Origin: Agrobacterium vitis
Lineage (GTDB): Bacteria > Pseudomonadota > Alphaproteobacteria > Rhizobiales > Rhizobiaceae
Direction of reading: 5' to 3'
NCBI RefSeq assembly: GCF_013426735.1
Contig: NZ_AP023272.1
Location: 1,718,501-1,782,500 of the forward strand
Length of the DNA stretch: 64,000 nucleotides
The position numbers and the translations under genes are program-made. The notes under the pieces are model-generated. The model ran no database searches. It saw nothing but the letters and a program-made list of their open reading frames with translations, and was not told the origin of the DNA. Shown here piece after piece: positions 24,766 through 32,382 of this stretch; positions within the stretch are counted from its first letter, which is position 1, and each line of letters opens with the position of its first letter.

Positions 24766-25993
24766 CCAGCTCCCGTTCCAGGAGGCGATCGACTTCCTGA
24801 AAGGCAAGGTCAATCTGCCGACCAGGCGCTATGACGATGTGATGCGTCAGGGGCAGGTTCGAGGCTTTACCGTCGCCGGCGTGACGCGCGACGACATGCT
24901 GTCGGACTTCATGGCGGCAGTGCTGAAGGCGAGATCGCAAGGCACGGGCTTCAACGAATTTCGCAAGGATTTTGACGCCATCGTCGATCGCACCGGCTGG
25001 GCGTTCAACGCCAAGGGCGCAACGGAGGAAGAGCGGCGCGATTGGCGTGCGCGGATCATTTACACGACCAATATGCGCACCTCCTATATGGCCGGGCGCT
25101 GGGCGCAGCTCACAGATCCGGACGTTTTGAAATACCGGCCCTATCTGCAATATGTGCATTCCGGCGCCTTGCATCCGCGTCGCCAGCATCTGGCTTGGGA
25201 TGGGTTGGTGTTGGCCACGGACGACCCGGCCTGGAAGATCATGTATCCCCCGAATGGCTGGGGCTGCGGCTGTGACGTAAAGGCCCTTTCAAAGCGCGAT
25301 TTAAGCCGCCTTGGAAAGGATGGTCCGGACCCGGCTCCCGATCTCAATCCCTATGAGAGCGTGGATCCGCGCACGGGCGCTCCAGAGGTGCGTTATCCCG
25401 GCATCGATCGTGGCTGGGATTACAACGTCGGTGAGGAATGGCAGACCGGCATAGTCCCGACGGCACTGCGCAAACCACTGCCGGCCGTTGGCGCGACGAT
25501 CCATGAGACCTTGCCTCCCTTGCCAGCACCGGCACGGGCAAAGCCTGAAGACATCCTTCCCGCCGATCTGGAACCGCAGGCTTACGTCGAAGCGTTTCTC
25601 ACGCGGTTTGGGCTACAGGGGGACGAGGCAGGTTACTACCGCGACGCTTCGGGTGGCCTTATCGTGATCGACAAGGCGATGTTCGAGCAGCGCATGCCTG
25701 ATGGTTCGGTTGTCGGTCTGAAGAGCGGCAAGCGCGGACGCGGCCAATATGCCGGCCTGCTGGCCGATGCCATCCAGTCGCCGGATGAAATCTGGGTAGA
25801 TTGGGCCGCTGTCAAATCCGGCATCGTGCTGCGGCGCGCCTATCTGAAGCGCGTCTTGCTGCCAGACGGCAAGAGCCTGTTCGTTCGGTTCGAATGGACC
25901 AAGATGGGGTGGACGGCGATCACCGGTTTCGATTCGACCGATGCTTATATCGAGGGCTATCGCCGGGGTGCTTTGCTCTACCGGAAAAAGTAA
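24758..25993 (+). CDS. Mu gp30-like head protein with C-terminal PBECR nuclease domain
   Basis: A 411-residue protein. Residues about 1-200 match the SPP1 gp7/Mu gp30 minor head family, ending in the PPNGWGCGCDVKAL motif. Residues about 315-411 (GRGQYAGLLADAIQSPDEIW, LRRAYLKRVLLPDG, GWTAITGFDSTDAYI) resemble the PBECR domain, a Barnase/EndoU/ColicinE5/RelE-fold nuclease that phages attach to head proteins. Such domains may enter the host with the DNA and act as RNases. The ATG at 24758 overlaps the portal stop. The head role is firm; the nuclease role is inference. Confidence 0.87.
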   Translation: MADQLPFQEAIDFLKGKVNLPTRRYDDVMRQGQVRGFTVAGVTRDDMLSDFMAAVLKARSQGTGFNEFRKDFDAIVDRTGWAFNAKGATEEERRDWRARIIYTTNMRTSYMAGRWAQLTDPDVLKYRPYLQYVHSGALHPRRQHLAWDGLVLATDDPAWKIMYPPNGWGCGCDVKALSKRDLSRLGKDGPDPAPDLNPYESVDPRTGAPEVRYPGIDRGWDYNVGEEWQTGIVPTALRKPLPAVGATIHETLPPLPAPARAKPEDILPADLEPQAYVEAFLTRFGLQGDEAGYYRDASGGLIVIDKAMFEQRMPDGSVVGLKSGKRGRGQYAGLLADAIQSPDEIWVDWAAVKSGIVLRRAYLKRVLLPDGKSLFVRFEWTKMGWTAITGFDSTDAYIEGYRRGALLYRKK

Positions 25994-26017
25994 AGGCGCG
26001 CATTCCGGTGCGCGCCT
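25994..26017 (+). terminator. Strong hairpin right after the gp30 gene
   Basis: AGGCGCGCA and TGCGCGCCT pair perfectly around TTCCGG, starting one base after the stop. No U-tract follows, so it may stabilise the mRNA end rather than terminate. Confidence 0.5.
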
Positions 26018-26112
26018 TGGCAGGTCGGCCGATCTACGGAGGGGTCCGGAAACCCTCGATCAGCCGAAGCTGATAATACCACGCAGGAGCGGCCAAAACA
26101 ACGGAGAGCCAG

Positions 26113-26622
26113 ATGGTTGCCACGACGATCACGATCGATGCCACGCAAGTCGAGGACGCGCTTGAACGCTTTCTGGCCGCTGCGGCCGATCTGGCCCCGG
26201 TGTTCAAGAATATCGGCGAATACGAGGTGCAAGCGACCAAGCAGCGGTTCCGGGATGAGAAAGACCCCGATGGCAATGCATGGGCGGCTCTCAATCCGCT
26301 TTACAAAGAGACCAAAAAAGGGCCGAGGATCCTGACGGGCCAAACCGGCGACCTGTCGCGGGTCATCTGGCAATTGGCATCCTCGACCTCTGTCGATATC
26401 GGATCTGACATGATCTATGCCCGCATCCATAACGAGGGCGGAACCATTGTTCCCAAGAGCGCAGCGGCACTGATGTTTTCGATGGGCGGCAAGAGCTTCG
26501 TGGTCAAAAGCGTGAAAATGCCGAAGCGGCAATTTCTTGGGATCAACGATGAGGATCGGGTGCGGATCGAGGAAATCATCGAAGACCATTTTCTCGACGC
26601 TATCGAACAAGCAGGCGCTTAA
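26113..26622 (+). CDS. Phage virion morphogenesis protein (Mu gpG-like)
   Basis: A 169-residue protein of the phage virion morphogenesis/gpG family. QRFRDEKDPDGNAWAAL and ILTGQTGDLSR are the family motifs, with IHNEGGTI and the late PKRQFLGI. In Mu, gpG joins head and tail. GGAGAG precedes the ATG. Confidence 0.88.
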   Translation: MVATTITIDATQVEDALERFLAAAADLAPVFKNIGEYEVQATKQRFRDEKDPDGNAWAALNPLYKETKKGPRILTGQTGDLSRVIWQLASSTSVDIGSDMIYARIHNEGGTIVPKSAAALMFSMGGKSFVVKSVKMPKRQFLGINDEDRVRIEEIIEDHFLDAIEQAGA

Positions 26623-26786
26623 AATTAAAGCTCAGGGAGCGCCTTCAGACCCCAAAGACGATCAGTTGTCGCAGCGGGCGCGCAAAACGCGCCTAAGGCC
26701 TTCAAATCGGGTTTGAATTCGATGCCTTGTCCTTGTGGTCGGCTGTGATATGTAATTCAGGTGCCGATCAGACCTATCGGCCATCT

Positions 26787-26811
26787 CCCACAAACCGTTG
26801 CGGCTGTTTTG
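26787..26811 (+). promoter_or_regulatory. Late-control repeat R2 (before protease/scaffold gene)
   Basis: CCACAA and TTGCGG (one mismatch in the dyad) around ACCG, followed by CTGTTTTG. It ends 30 bases before the ATG of the protease gene. Similarity to R3 continues through that whole interval up to a shared GCTCGGCATGAA, so more than a bare hairpin is conserved. Confidence 0.6.
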
Positions 26812-26840
26812 GGAGCCTGCTTTGAGCGATTCTGCTCGGC

Positions 26841-27953
26841 ATGAAACCGATCAATATTTTCCGTTCTGGCACCCATACCGACAGCCGAGGCAGGCAGTTT
26901 GCTTTCTCGGATGCCGATCTGCAGGCTGTTGCCTCCCAATATGATCCGGCGCTGCACCATGCGCCGATCGTCGTCGGTCATCCCAGAGATGATCATCCGG
27001 CCTATGGCTGGGTCAAGTCGATCTCGTTCCAGGACGGCCAGCTGGTTGCCGAGCCTGAGGATATCGAGCCTCAGTTTGCCGAACTGGTCAAAGCGCGCCG
27101 GTATCGCAAGGTCTCCGCGAGCTTCTATTCGCCTGACCATCCCAACAATCCGGTTCCCGGCAAATATTATCTGCGCCATGTCGGTTTTCTCGGGGCAGCC
27201 GCGCCGGCCGTCAAAGGCTTGAAGGCGGTCGAATTTGCCGACGACGAGGATGTGATCGCATTCGATGATGTCGTTGCACCGATGCGGACAACTTCAGGCT
27301 TCGACATGGTCTTGAAGGCCATTCGAGGCATGCGGGATTTCATCGTCGCCGAAAAGGGCGCCGATTTTGCCGATGGTCTGATCCAGTCCTTGCAGATCGA
27401 TTCCATCACCGAGACGGCCGACCCATTGCGCATTGCGGATGATATCGCGCCTGCGCCTGACGCCACCAACTACTCAGCCAAAAAAGAGGACGACATGGAC
27501 AAGGAACAGGAAGCCGCCCTGAAGGCGCGCGAAGAGGCGCTGGCCAAACAGGAGGCGGACTTTGCCGAAAAGGTAAAGACGGATGTCGAAGAACGGCGCA
27601 AAACGCGCGCGGTGGAAGATGCCGCCTTCGTTGAGCAGCTGTCTGCCGCCGGAAGACTGCCGGTTGGCCTCAAGTCGCTGGCCACGGCACTGTTTGCTGA
27701 CCTGAGCGATGGCACGATTTCGTTTTCCGACGGCGGAACGGAAAAGTCGATTTCTCCGCGCCAGGGCCTGCGGGATCTGTTGAGCAAGCTGCCTTTGCCG
27801 GTCGCAACTGGTGAACTGGCCACCGGCGACGGCCCGGACTTCTCCGATCCGCTTCACGTCAAGGACGCCATCAATGTCGAAATCGCGGCGGCAAAGGAGC
27901 GTGGCGAACACTTGTCGGCCGCAGAAGCCGCCATGCGTCTCACCAAGCGCTGA
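26841..27953 (+). CDS. Head maturation protease/scaffold (Mu gpI/Z-like)
   Basis: A 370-residue protein. The N-terminal part (residues 1-150) is a Mu gpI-type protease with GHPRDDHPAYGWV and KVSASFY motifs. The C-terminal part (from about residue 219) is a Lys/Glu-rich scaffold helix, then a globular end. An in-frame ATG at 27495 follows AAAGAGGA, so a separate scaffold could be made from an internal start, as Mu makes Z inside I. The scaffold guides capsid assembly and is then degraded. Confidence 0.87.
   Translation: MKPINIFRSGTHTDSRGRQFAFSDADLQAVASQYDPALHHAPIVVGHPRDDHPAYGWVKSISFQDGQLVAEPEDIEPQFAELVKARRYRKVSASFYSPDHPNNPVPGKYYLRHVGFLGAAAPAVKGLKAVEFADDEDVIAFDDVVAPMRTTSGFDMVLKAIRGMRDFIVAEKGADFADGLIQSLQIDSITETADPLRIADDIAPAPDATNYSAKKEDDMDKEQEAALKAREEALAKQEADFAEKVKTDVEERRKTRAVEDAAFVEQLSAAGRLPVGLKSLATALFADLSDGTISFSDGGTEKSISPRQGLRDLLSKLPLPVATGELATGDGPDFSDPLHVKDAINVEIAAAKERGEHLSAAEAAMRLTKR
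27495..27953 (+). CDS. Possible nested scaffold (Mu Z-like), in-frame internal start
   Basis: Translation from the ATG at 27495 would give a 152-residue protein beginning MDKEQEAAL, a pure scaffold without the protease. AAAGAGGA lies a few bases upstream. Mu has the same in-frame nesting; here it is inferred from the ribosome site and domain border only. Confidence 0.5.
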   Translation: MDKEQEAALKAREEALAKQEADFAEKVKTDVEERRKTRAVEDAAFVEQLSAAGRLPVGLKSLATALFADLSDGTISFSDGGTEKSISPRQGLRDLLSKLPLPVATGELATGDGPDFSDPLHVKDAINVEIAAAKERGEHLSAAEAAMRLTKR

Positions 27954-27971
27954 GGCCGGAAAGGGTCAACC

Positions 27972-28343
27972 ATGAACAAGCTTATCAAGTCCTTCATCGC
28001 CTCAACGGCGATCGGTCATCAAGTGCAGGTCAAGGCTGGAGCCAATGATGGCGAAGTGGCCCTGGCGACGGCATCCACAGACAACATCATCGGCGTGACC
28101 GATTACCCGGGTGGAGCCGTCATCGGTGAGCGGATCGACGTGGTCCTGCTTGGTGAAACCGAAATCCAGGTCGGCGGCACAATCACGTTCGGTGCGTTTT
28201 TCACAGCCGACGCCAACGGCAAGGCCGTTGCGGCCGCACCCGCTGCCGGCGTCAATGCCCGAACCGGAGGCATTCTCACGGTCAGTGCCGTCCTGGGCGA
28301 CATCGCCCGCGTCCTCGTTACCCCGAACCGGATCCAGGGCTGA
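27972..28343 (+). CDS. Capsid decoration/cement-like protein (DUF2190-like)
   Basis: A 123-residue beta-rich protein with the plan of capsid cement proteins: VQVKAGANDGEVALAT, IIGVTDYPGGAVIGERIDV, and a GGTITFGAFFTADANG turn. It sits between scaffold and major capsid genes, the expected place for a decoration protein. Confidence 0.75.
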   Translation: MNKLIKSFIASTAIGHQVQVKAGANDGEVALATASTDNIIGVTDYPGGAVIGERIDVVLLGETEIQVGGTITFGAFFTADANGKAVAAAPAAGVNARTGGILTVSAVLGDIARVLVTPNRIQG

Positions 28344-28370
28344 TCGCCCTAAAGCCCAAGGAGAGCCCCT

Positions 28371-29303
28371 ATGAGCGGCACGCCGTTCCCTATTGATCCG
28401 GTCCTGACCGGCATTATCATCGCCTACAAGAATAACACGCTGATCGCCGATCAGGTCTTGCCGCGCCTGACGCCAAACCTTCCCAAGAAGAAGTTCACCT
28501 GGTGGCAGTTCGACTTCGGCCAGTTCATCACCGTGCCTGACACGAAGGTCGGCCGCAAATCCTCGCCGAACGAGGTTGAGTTCCAGGCTGAAGAGGTCGA
28601 GGACAAGACCGAAGACTACGGTCTGGATGACGTGATCCCGCTCGATGACATCAACAATGCACCGGCCGGCTATGATCCGCGTGCCTTCTCGGCGCAAAAG
28701 CTGATCGACCTCGTGCTGCTCGACCGGGAGGTCCGTGTCGCCAGCAAGGTCTTCAACAGTGCGACCTATGACGCGGCAAACAAGGAAACCCTGACTGGAA
28801 CGGATAAATGGTCCAATGCCGCCAGCGATCCGATCGCACAGTTTTCCCAGGCCGCCGACAACATGATCATTCGCCCGAACAACTTGGTTATCGGCCGGGT
28901 CGAATGGACGGCGCTGCGCACCAACGCGAACGTGCTCAAGGCCCTGAACATCTCCGGATCTGACAAGGGCATGGCGCGAAAGGAAGCGGTCGCGGATCTG
29001 TTGGAGCTGGATGACATCATCATCGGCGAAGGCTGGATCAACCGGGCAAAGAAGGGCCAACCCGTGACCCGCCAACGGGCCTGGGGCGATAAGGCGCTGT
29101 TGATCCATAAGGCACCGCTCGCCAGCTCCATCGACGCAACGCCGACATTCGGCTGGACCGCCCAGCATGGCGACCGCATCGCCGGTTCGATCGACGAGCC
29201 GAAGATCGGTCTGAAGGGTTCGGTGCGCGTCCGCTCCGGCGAAAGCGTCAAGGAAGTCATCTCTTCCAGGCAGCTCGGCTACCTATTCGAAGGCGTTATC
29301 TGA
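28371..29303 (+). CDS. Major capsid protein
   Basis: A 310-residue protein of the HK97-fold type seen in D3112/B3-like Mu phages. It has an ADQVLPRLTPNLPKKKF start, an E-loop-like charged stretch and a GRVEWTALRTN segment. A leader with AAGGAGAG precedes the ATG. A strong terminator follows. Its position after protease/scaffold and cement genes and its size support the call. Confidence 0.88.
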   Translation: MSGTPFPIDPVLTGIIIAYKNNTLIADQVLPRLTPNLPKKKFTWWQFDFGQFITVPDTKVGRKSSPNEVEFQAEEVEDKTEDYGLDDVIPLDDINNAPAGYDPRAFSAQKLIDLVLLDREVRVASKVFNSATYDAANKETLTGTDKWSNAASDPIAQFSQAADNMIIRPNNLVIGRVEWTALRTNANVLKALNISGSDKGMARKEAVADLLELDDIIIGEGWINRAKKGQPVTRQRAWGDKALLIHKAPLASSIDATPTFGWTAQHGDRIAGSIDEPKIGLKGSVRVRSGESVKEVISSRQLGYLFEGVI

Positions 29304-29326
29304 CGGTCCTCGATGTGATGACGGCG

Positions 29327-29361
29327 TCCAGCGGTATCCGTGCCGCTGGAGGTTCTTTTCT
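29327..29361 (+). terminator. Intrinsic terminator after the major capsid gene
   Basis: TCCAGCGG and CCGCTGGA pair around an eight-base loop (29327-29350), followed by GGTTCTTTTC. This would lower expression of the tail genes relative to capsid. Confidence 0.7.
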
Positions 29362-29411
29362 CAAGCATCGCCAGGCGTCGTCGTTTTGGCAAACACCCTC
29401 AGGAGACCATC

Positions 29412-29621
29412 ATGGCTACGAAGAATACTGAAGCGACCGGCTCGGCCGAACCGAAAACCGAAGTCGTGCTGATCAAGCCGGCGCGCATCGACGGCATCAA
29501 GTGCATGCCGGGCAAGACGGTCTCCGTCGACGCGACTGTGCTTGAGCAACTCCGCGATAATGGTGCGGTCGGCAACCCGGACGAGGACGCTCATGCAAAG
29601 CCGACCGAGAACGCCGAATGA
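29412..29621 (+). CDS. Small phage head protein (69 aa)
   Basis: A 69-residue protein with a compact core (IKPARIDGIKCMPGKTVSVD) between polar tails. The ATG follows CAGGAGACC. Small proteins of this pattern often follow the capsid gene in tailed phages. It overlaps the next gene by four bases. Confidence 0.7.
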   Translation: MATKNTEATGSAEPKTEVVLIKPARIDGIKCMPGKTVSVDATVLEQLRDNGAVGNPDEDAHAKPTENAE

Positions 29622-30031
29622 CCATCTATGCAACGCTGTCTGATATCGTTGAGCGGGCCGGGGAGGACGAGATCCTTCAGGTTGCCGATCGCGACCGCGA
29701 CGGTGTTGCAGATCCAGATGTGATCGCGGCGGCGCTCGCAACGGCAGGCAGCGAGATCGACGGCTATGTCAGCGTTCGCTATCGCCTGCCGTTGCCCGCC
29801 GTGCCGAATCTCATCAAGACATGGGCGGTGTCGATCGCACGCTACCACCTGCATATCAACGGCGCGCCGGATCATGTCGTGCGCGATTGGAAAGCGGCGA
29901 TGGATGGCCTCAGGGACGTGGCGCGTTCGGTCATCAATCTCCCGGTCGATGAGGCCGGAAGCCAGCCGGTCGATGGTGCCGGCCGCGTCATCCTTGTGAG
30001 GCCGACGAAGGATTTCGGAGGCTTTCTATGA
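29618..30031 (+). CDS. DUF1320/gp36-family head-tail connector protein
   Basis: A 137-residue protein of the DUF1320 (gp36) family: MTIYATLSDIVERAGEDEIL start, a SEIDGYVSVRYRLPLP motif and a helical C-terminal half. The family is thought to form the head completion ring. It overlaps both neighbours by four bases. Confidence 0.87.
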   Translation: MTIYATLSDIVERAGEDEILQVADRDRDGVADPDVIAAALATAGSEIDGYVSVRYRLPLPAVPNLIKTWAVSIARYHLHINGAPDHVVRDWKAAMDGLRDVARSVINLPVDEAGSQPVDGAGRVILVRPTKDFGGFL

Positions 30032-30447
30032 TCGGCGAAATCATCGTGCGGCTGAAGGCCAAGACCTCGATCACCGACATTCGACCGGCCGAGGATCTGG
30101 AAGCCCTTTCCAATGGCGTCTTGCCGCCCAATCGCACAGTCTTTGTTTTGCCGTTTCGAGAAGCAGGAAACCCGAACCAGTTTGCGACGGGCGGGTTTCG
30201 CCAGTCGGTCGATGTCTGGATCATCGTCGCGTTTTTCATCCGGCGATATGACGACGCCAAGGGCGGCGGCCGGATGACGGAATTCGAGCAAATCCGACAG
30301 GAGATCGAAACTGCGCTCGCCGGCTGGGCGTGGGATGAGCACGAGGACTTGTTCGAGCTGGTCTCCAGTCAGGCCAGCGCATTTGGCAAAGGCACGACGA
30401 TCTTTGCCCAGACCTGGAAAACCACCAGAACCCTGGAGGCATCATGA
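30028..30447 (+). CDS. DUF1834/gp37-family tail-terminator-like protein
   Basis: A 139-residue protein resembling the gp37/DUF1834 family that follows gp36 in Mu-like phages. It has a FATGGFRQSVDVWIIVAFF strand pair and a C-terminal FAQTWKTTRTL. A tail-terminator or neck role is likely. It overlaps both neighbours. Confidence 0.75.
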   Translation: MIGEIIVRLKAKTSITDIRPAEDLEALSNGVLPPNRTVFVLPFREAGNPNQFATGGFRQSVDVWIIVAFFIRRYDDAKGGGRMTEFEQIRQEIETALAGWAWDEHEDLFELVSSQASAFGKGTTIFAQTWKTTRTLEAS

Positions 30448-30614
30448 CGAACCCGCAGACGGGCGGCAGCTATCGCCGCAATCCGGACGGCAGCCTGACC
30501 CTGATCGACGCCGACGCGCCAGCCTCCATCGATCAGGAAATGCCTGCCGCCGAGCCAAGAACCGAAACCCAAGACAACACGGACGAGACCAGCGGCAAGA
30601 AGGGAAAGGCCTGA
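30444..30614 (+). CDS. Small phage protein (56 aa)
   Basis: A 56-residue protein starting MTNPQTGGSYRRNPDGSL, acidic and probably unstructured towards the C-terminus, ending in Lys/Gly. It overlaps the gp37-like gene by four bases and ends three bases before the tail tube gene. Mu-like phages have a small gene in this spot; the function is unknown. Confidence 0.6.
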   Translation: MTNPQTGGSYRRNPDGSLTLIDADAPASIDQEMPAAEPRTETQDNTDETSGKKGKA

Positions 30615-30617
30615 GCC

Positions 30618-31544
30618 ATGACGAAATACGCACGCAACAAGGCCCTGCTGGTCAAGATCGAAGGCGCCTATGGCACCGATTCCGCACCGACCGGGGCCGC
30701 CAATGCCATCCAGGCCAGCAATTTCAATTTTGAGCCGCTGTTGGGAACCGATGTCAGCCGCGATCTGATCCTTCCCTATATGGGCCACCAGGGCGTGATC
30801 CTGACCGGCAACTATGCGCGGGTCGGCTTCGATGTCGAGGTTGCCGGCTCCGGAGCGGCCGGGACTGCTCCGGCCTGGGGCGTGCCAATGCGTGCCTGCG
30901 GCATGGCCGAGGTGATCACGGCGGGAGCGGACGTCAAATATACGCCGATCTCCAACGGGTTCGAATCCGCCTCGATCTATTTCGTGCAAGATGGCACCAA
31001 GCATGTCCTGCTTGGCGCGCGCGGCACCTGGAAGCTGACTATGCAGCCGAGCCAGATTGCCCGTTACAGCTACACGCTGACTGGCTTGCTCGGCACGATC
31101 ACCGATGCTGCCAATCCAGTCATTGACCTGACCAAGTTCATCAAACCGGTCCCGGTCTCCAAAGCCAATACGACATTTTCCCTGCTCGGCTATGCCGGCG
31201 CCTGCGAGGCGTTTTCGTTCGATCTGGGCGGTGACATTCAAACACGCCTGCTGATCAACGCTGAGAGCGTCGAATTTACCGATCGGCAGATGACGGGTGA
31301 AGCCACGATGTCGGCGACGACGCTTGCGACCATCAACTGGTTTGCCAAAGCCCAGGCGCACGAGACCGGCGTGATGGCCGCCCAGCACGGCACGGTCGCC
31401 GGCAACATTGTCCAGTTCGATGCCGCCCGTGTGCAGATCGGCCGCACGACCTACGAGGAAAACCAGAAGATCCTCAACAACAAGATGCCGCTGATGGTCC
31501 TGCCGACCATTGGCAACGACGAATTCACCATCACCGTCAAGTAA
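30618..31544 (+). CDS. Major tail tube protein
   Basis: A 308-residue beta-rich protein resembling siphovirus tail tube subunits, with an ALLVKIEGAYGTDSAPTGA start and a GYAGACEAFSFDLGGD repeat-like strand pair. No sheath gene precedes it, so the tail is non-contractile. It is the first large tail gene, followed by the chaperone pair and tape measure. Confidence 0.85.
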   Translation: MTKYARNKALLVKIEGAYGTDSAPTGAANAIQASNFNFEPLLGTDVSRDLILPYMGHQGVILTGNYARVGFDVEVAGSGAAGTAPAWGVPMRACGMAEVITAGADVKYTPISNGFESASIYFVQDGTKHVLLGARGTWKLTMQPSQIARYSYTLTGLLGTITDAANPVIDLTKFIKPVPVSKANTTFSLLGYAGACEAFSFDLGGDIQTRLLINAESVEFTDRQMTGEATMSATTLATINWFAKAQAHETGVMAAQHGTVAGNIVQFDAARVQIGRTTYEENQKILNNKMPLMVLPTIGNDEFTITVK

Positions 31545-31576
31545 GCCCCACGGGCGTTTCAAAGAGGCTTTGAAGC

Positions 31577-32023
31577 ATGTTCAAACTCGTTCCAACCCTG
31601 ACTGCCTGGTGGCCGGTTTCCGTGCTGGAACCGGACAATGACCATCCTGGCACGCTGAAGGAAAGCACGTTCGACGTCGAACTGGTAATCCGGGGCAAGG
31701 ACGAACTGAAGCCCTATGACGACAAACGGGCCGAGCTGGTCAAGCAGCTGCCGACCGCCGAAGCGTTCGCAGCCGATTACAAGGCCGCATCGGCAAAGGC
31801 GGAGGAGATCCGCAAGCAGATCGAGGCACATGACCAGAGCATGTTTCATCTGATGGTCAGCAATTGGCGGGGTGTGATTGATGCCAACGATCAGCCGCTG
31901 CCGTTCTCGTCCGACAATCTGGATATGGCACTCGGCTTGGACCGGATCCGCGTCGGTCTTAACCGGGCCTATGAGGAAGCCGTTTCCAACGACAAGGCCC
32001 GCCTGGGAAACTCGAAAAGCTAG
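31577..32023 (+). CDS. Tail assembly chaperone (G-like)
   Basis: A 148-residue, charged helical protein in the position of lambda G, between tube and tape-measure genes. Codons 144-145 lie on a G GGA AAC slippery heptamer; most ribosomes should end at 32023 and a few shift to the -1 frame to make a longer fusion. Both forms would coat the tape measure during tail assembly. Confidence 0.8.
   Translation: MFKLVPTLTAWWPVSVLEPDNDHPGTLKESTFDVELVIRGKDELKPYDDKRAELVKQLPTAEAFAADYKAASAKAEEIRKQIEAHDQSMFHLMVSNWRGVIDANDQPLPFSSDNLDMALGLDRIRVGLNRAYEEAVSNDKARLGNSKS
32005..32011 (+). promoter_or_regulatory. Programmed -1 frameshift site GGGAAAC
   Basis: The zero-frame codons read CTG GGA AAC, so the heptamer is in the exact X_XXY_YYZ phase. 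The -1 frame stays open from here to 32382. Lambda uses GGGAAAG at the same place between G and T. Confidence 0.85.
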
Positions 32024-32382
32024 CCCTGAGCTGGGCGCGGCATCGCACAGGCAAGATTGACCGGACCAAGCCGCAGCCGATGACGCAAGAGGTCCGGAAT
32101 GAGTTTGCCGAGTTCGGCGTCGTGGTTGGTGTGAATGAGGCGAGCGGCGAGGACATCGACCCGGTCGCGGCCTGCAATTGGGACAGCCTGATGGCGTTCC
32201 TGGCGTGCGATACGCAATGGCGTGTCGTGGGTGTCGGCCTCGGCGGGATGATCTGGATCGGCTTCGATTATACCGCCTGCGATGTGGTGTTTCGCAGGGG
32301 CAGATATGCCGACCCGGTCTGGGTTGATTTGCGGGTGATGGAGGAAGCGGCACTGCCTGTCCTCAACAGTGGAGACGAATGA
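32011..32382 (+). CDS. Tail assembly chaperone extension (GT-like, DUF1799-like)
   Basis: The -1 frame continues LEKLALSWARHRTGKIDRTK and then a domain with EFGVVVGVNEAS and WDSLMAFLACDTQWRVVGVG, resembling DUF1799. Reached by frameshift it gives a fusion of about 268 residues. An internal ATG at 32080 has no ribosome site, so I take the frameshift product as the real one. Its stop overlaps the tape-measure start. Confidence 0.8.
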   Translation, partial: LEKLALSWARHRTGKIDRTKPQPMTQEVRNEFAEFGVVVGVNEASGEDIDPVAACNWDSLMAFLACDTQWRVVGVGLGGMIWIGFDYTACDVVFRRGRYADPVWVDLRVMEEAALPVLNSGDE

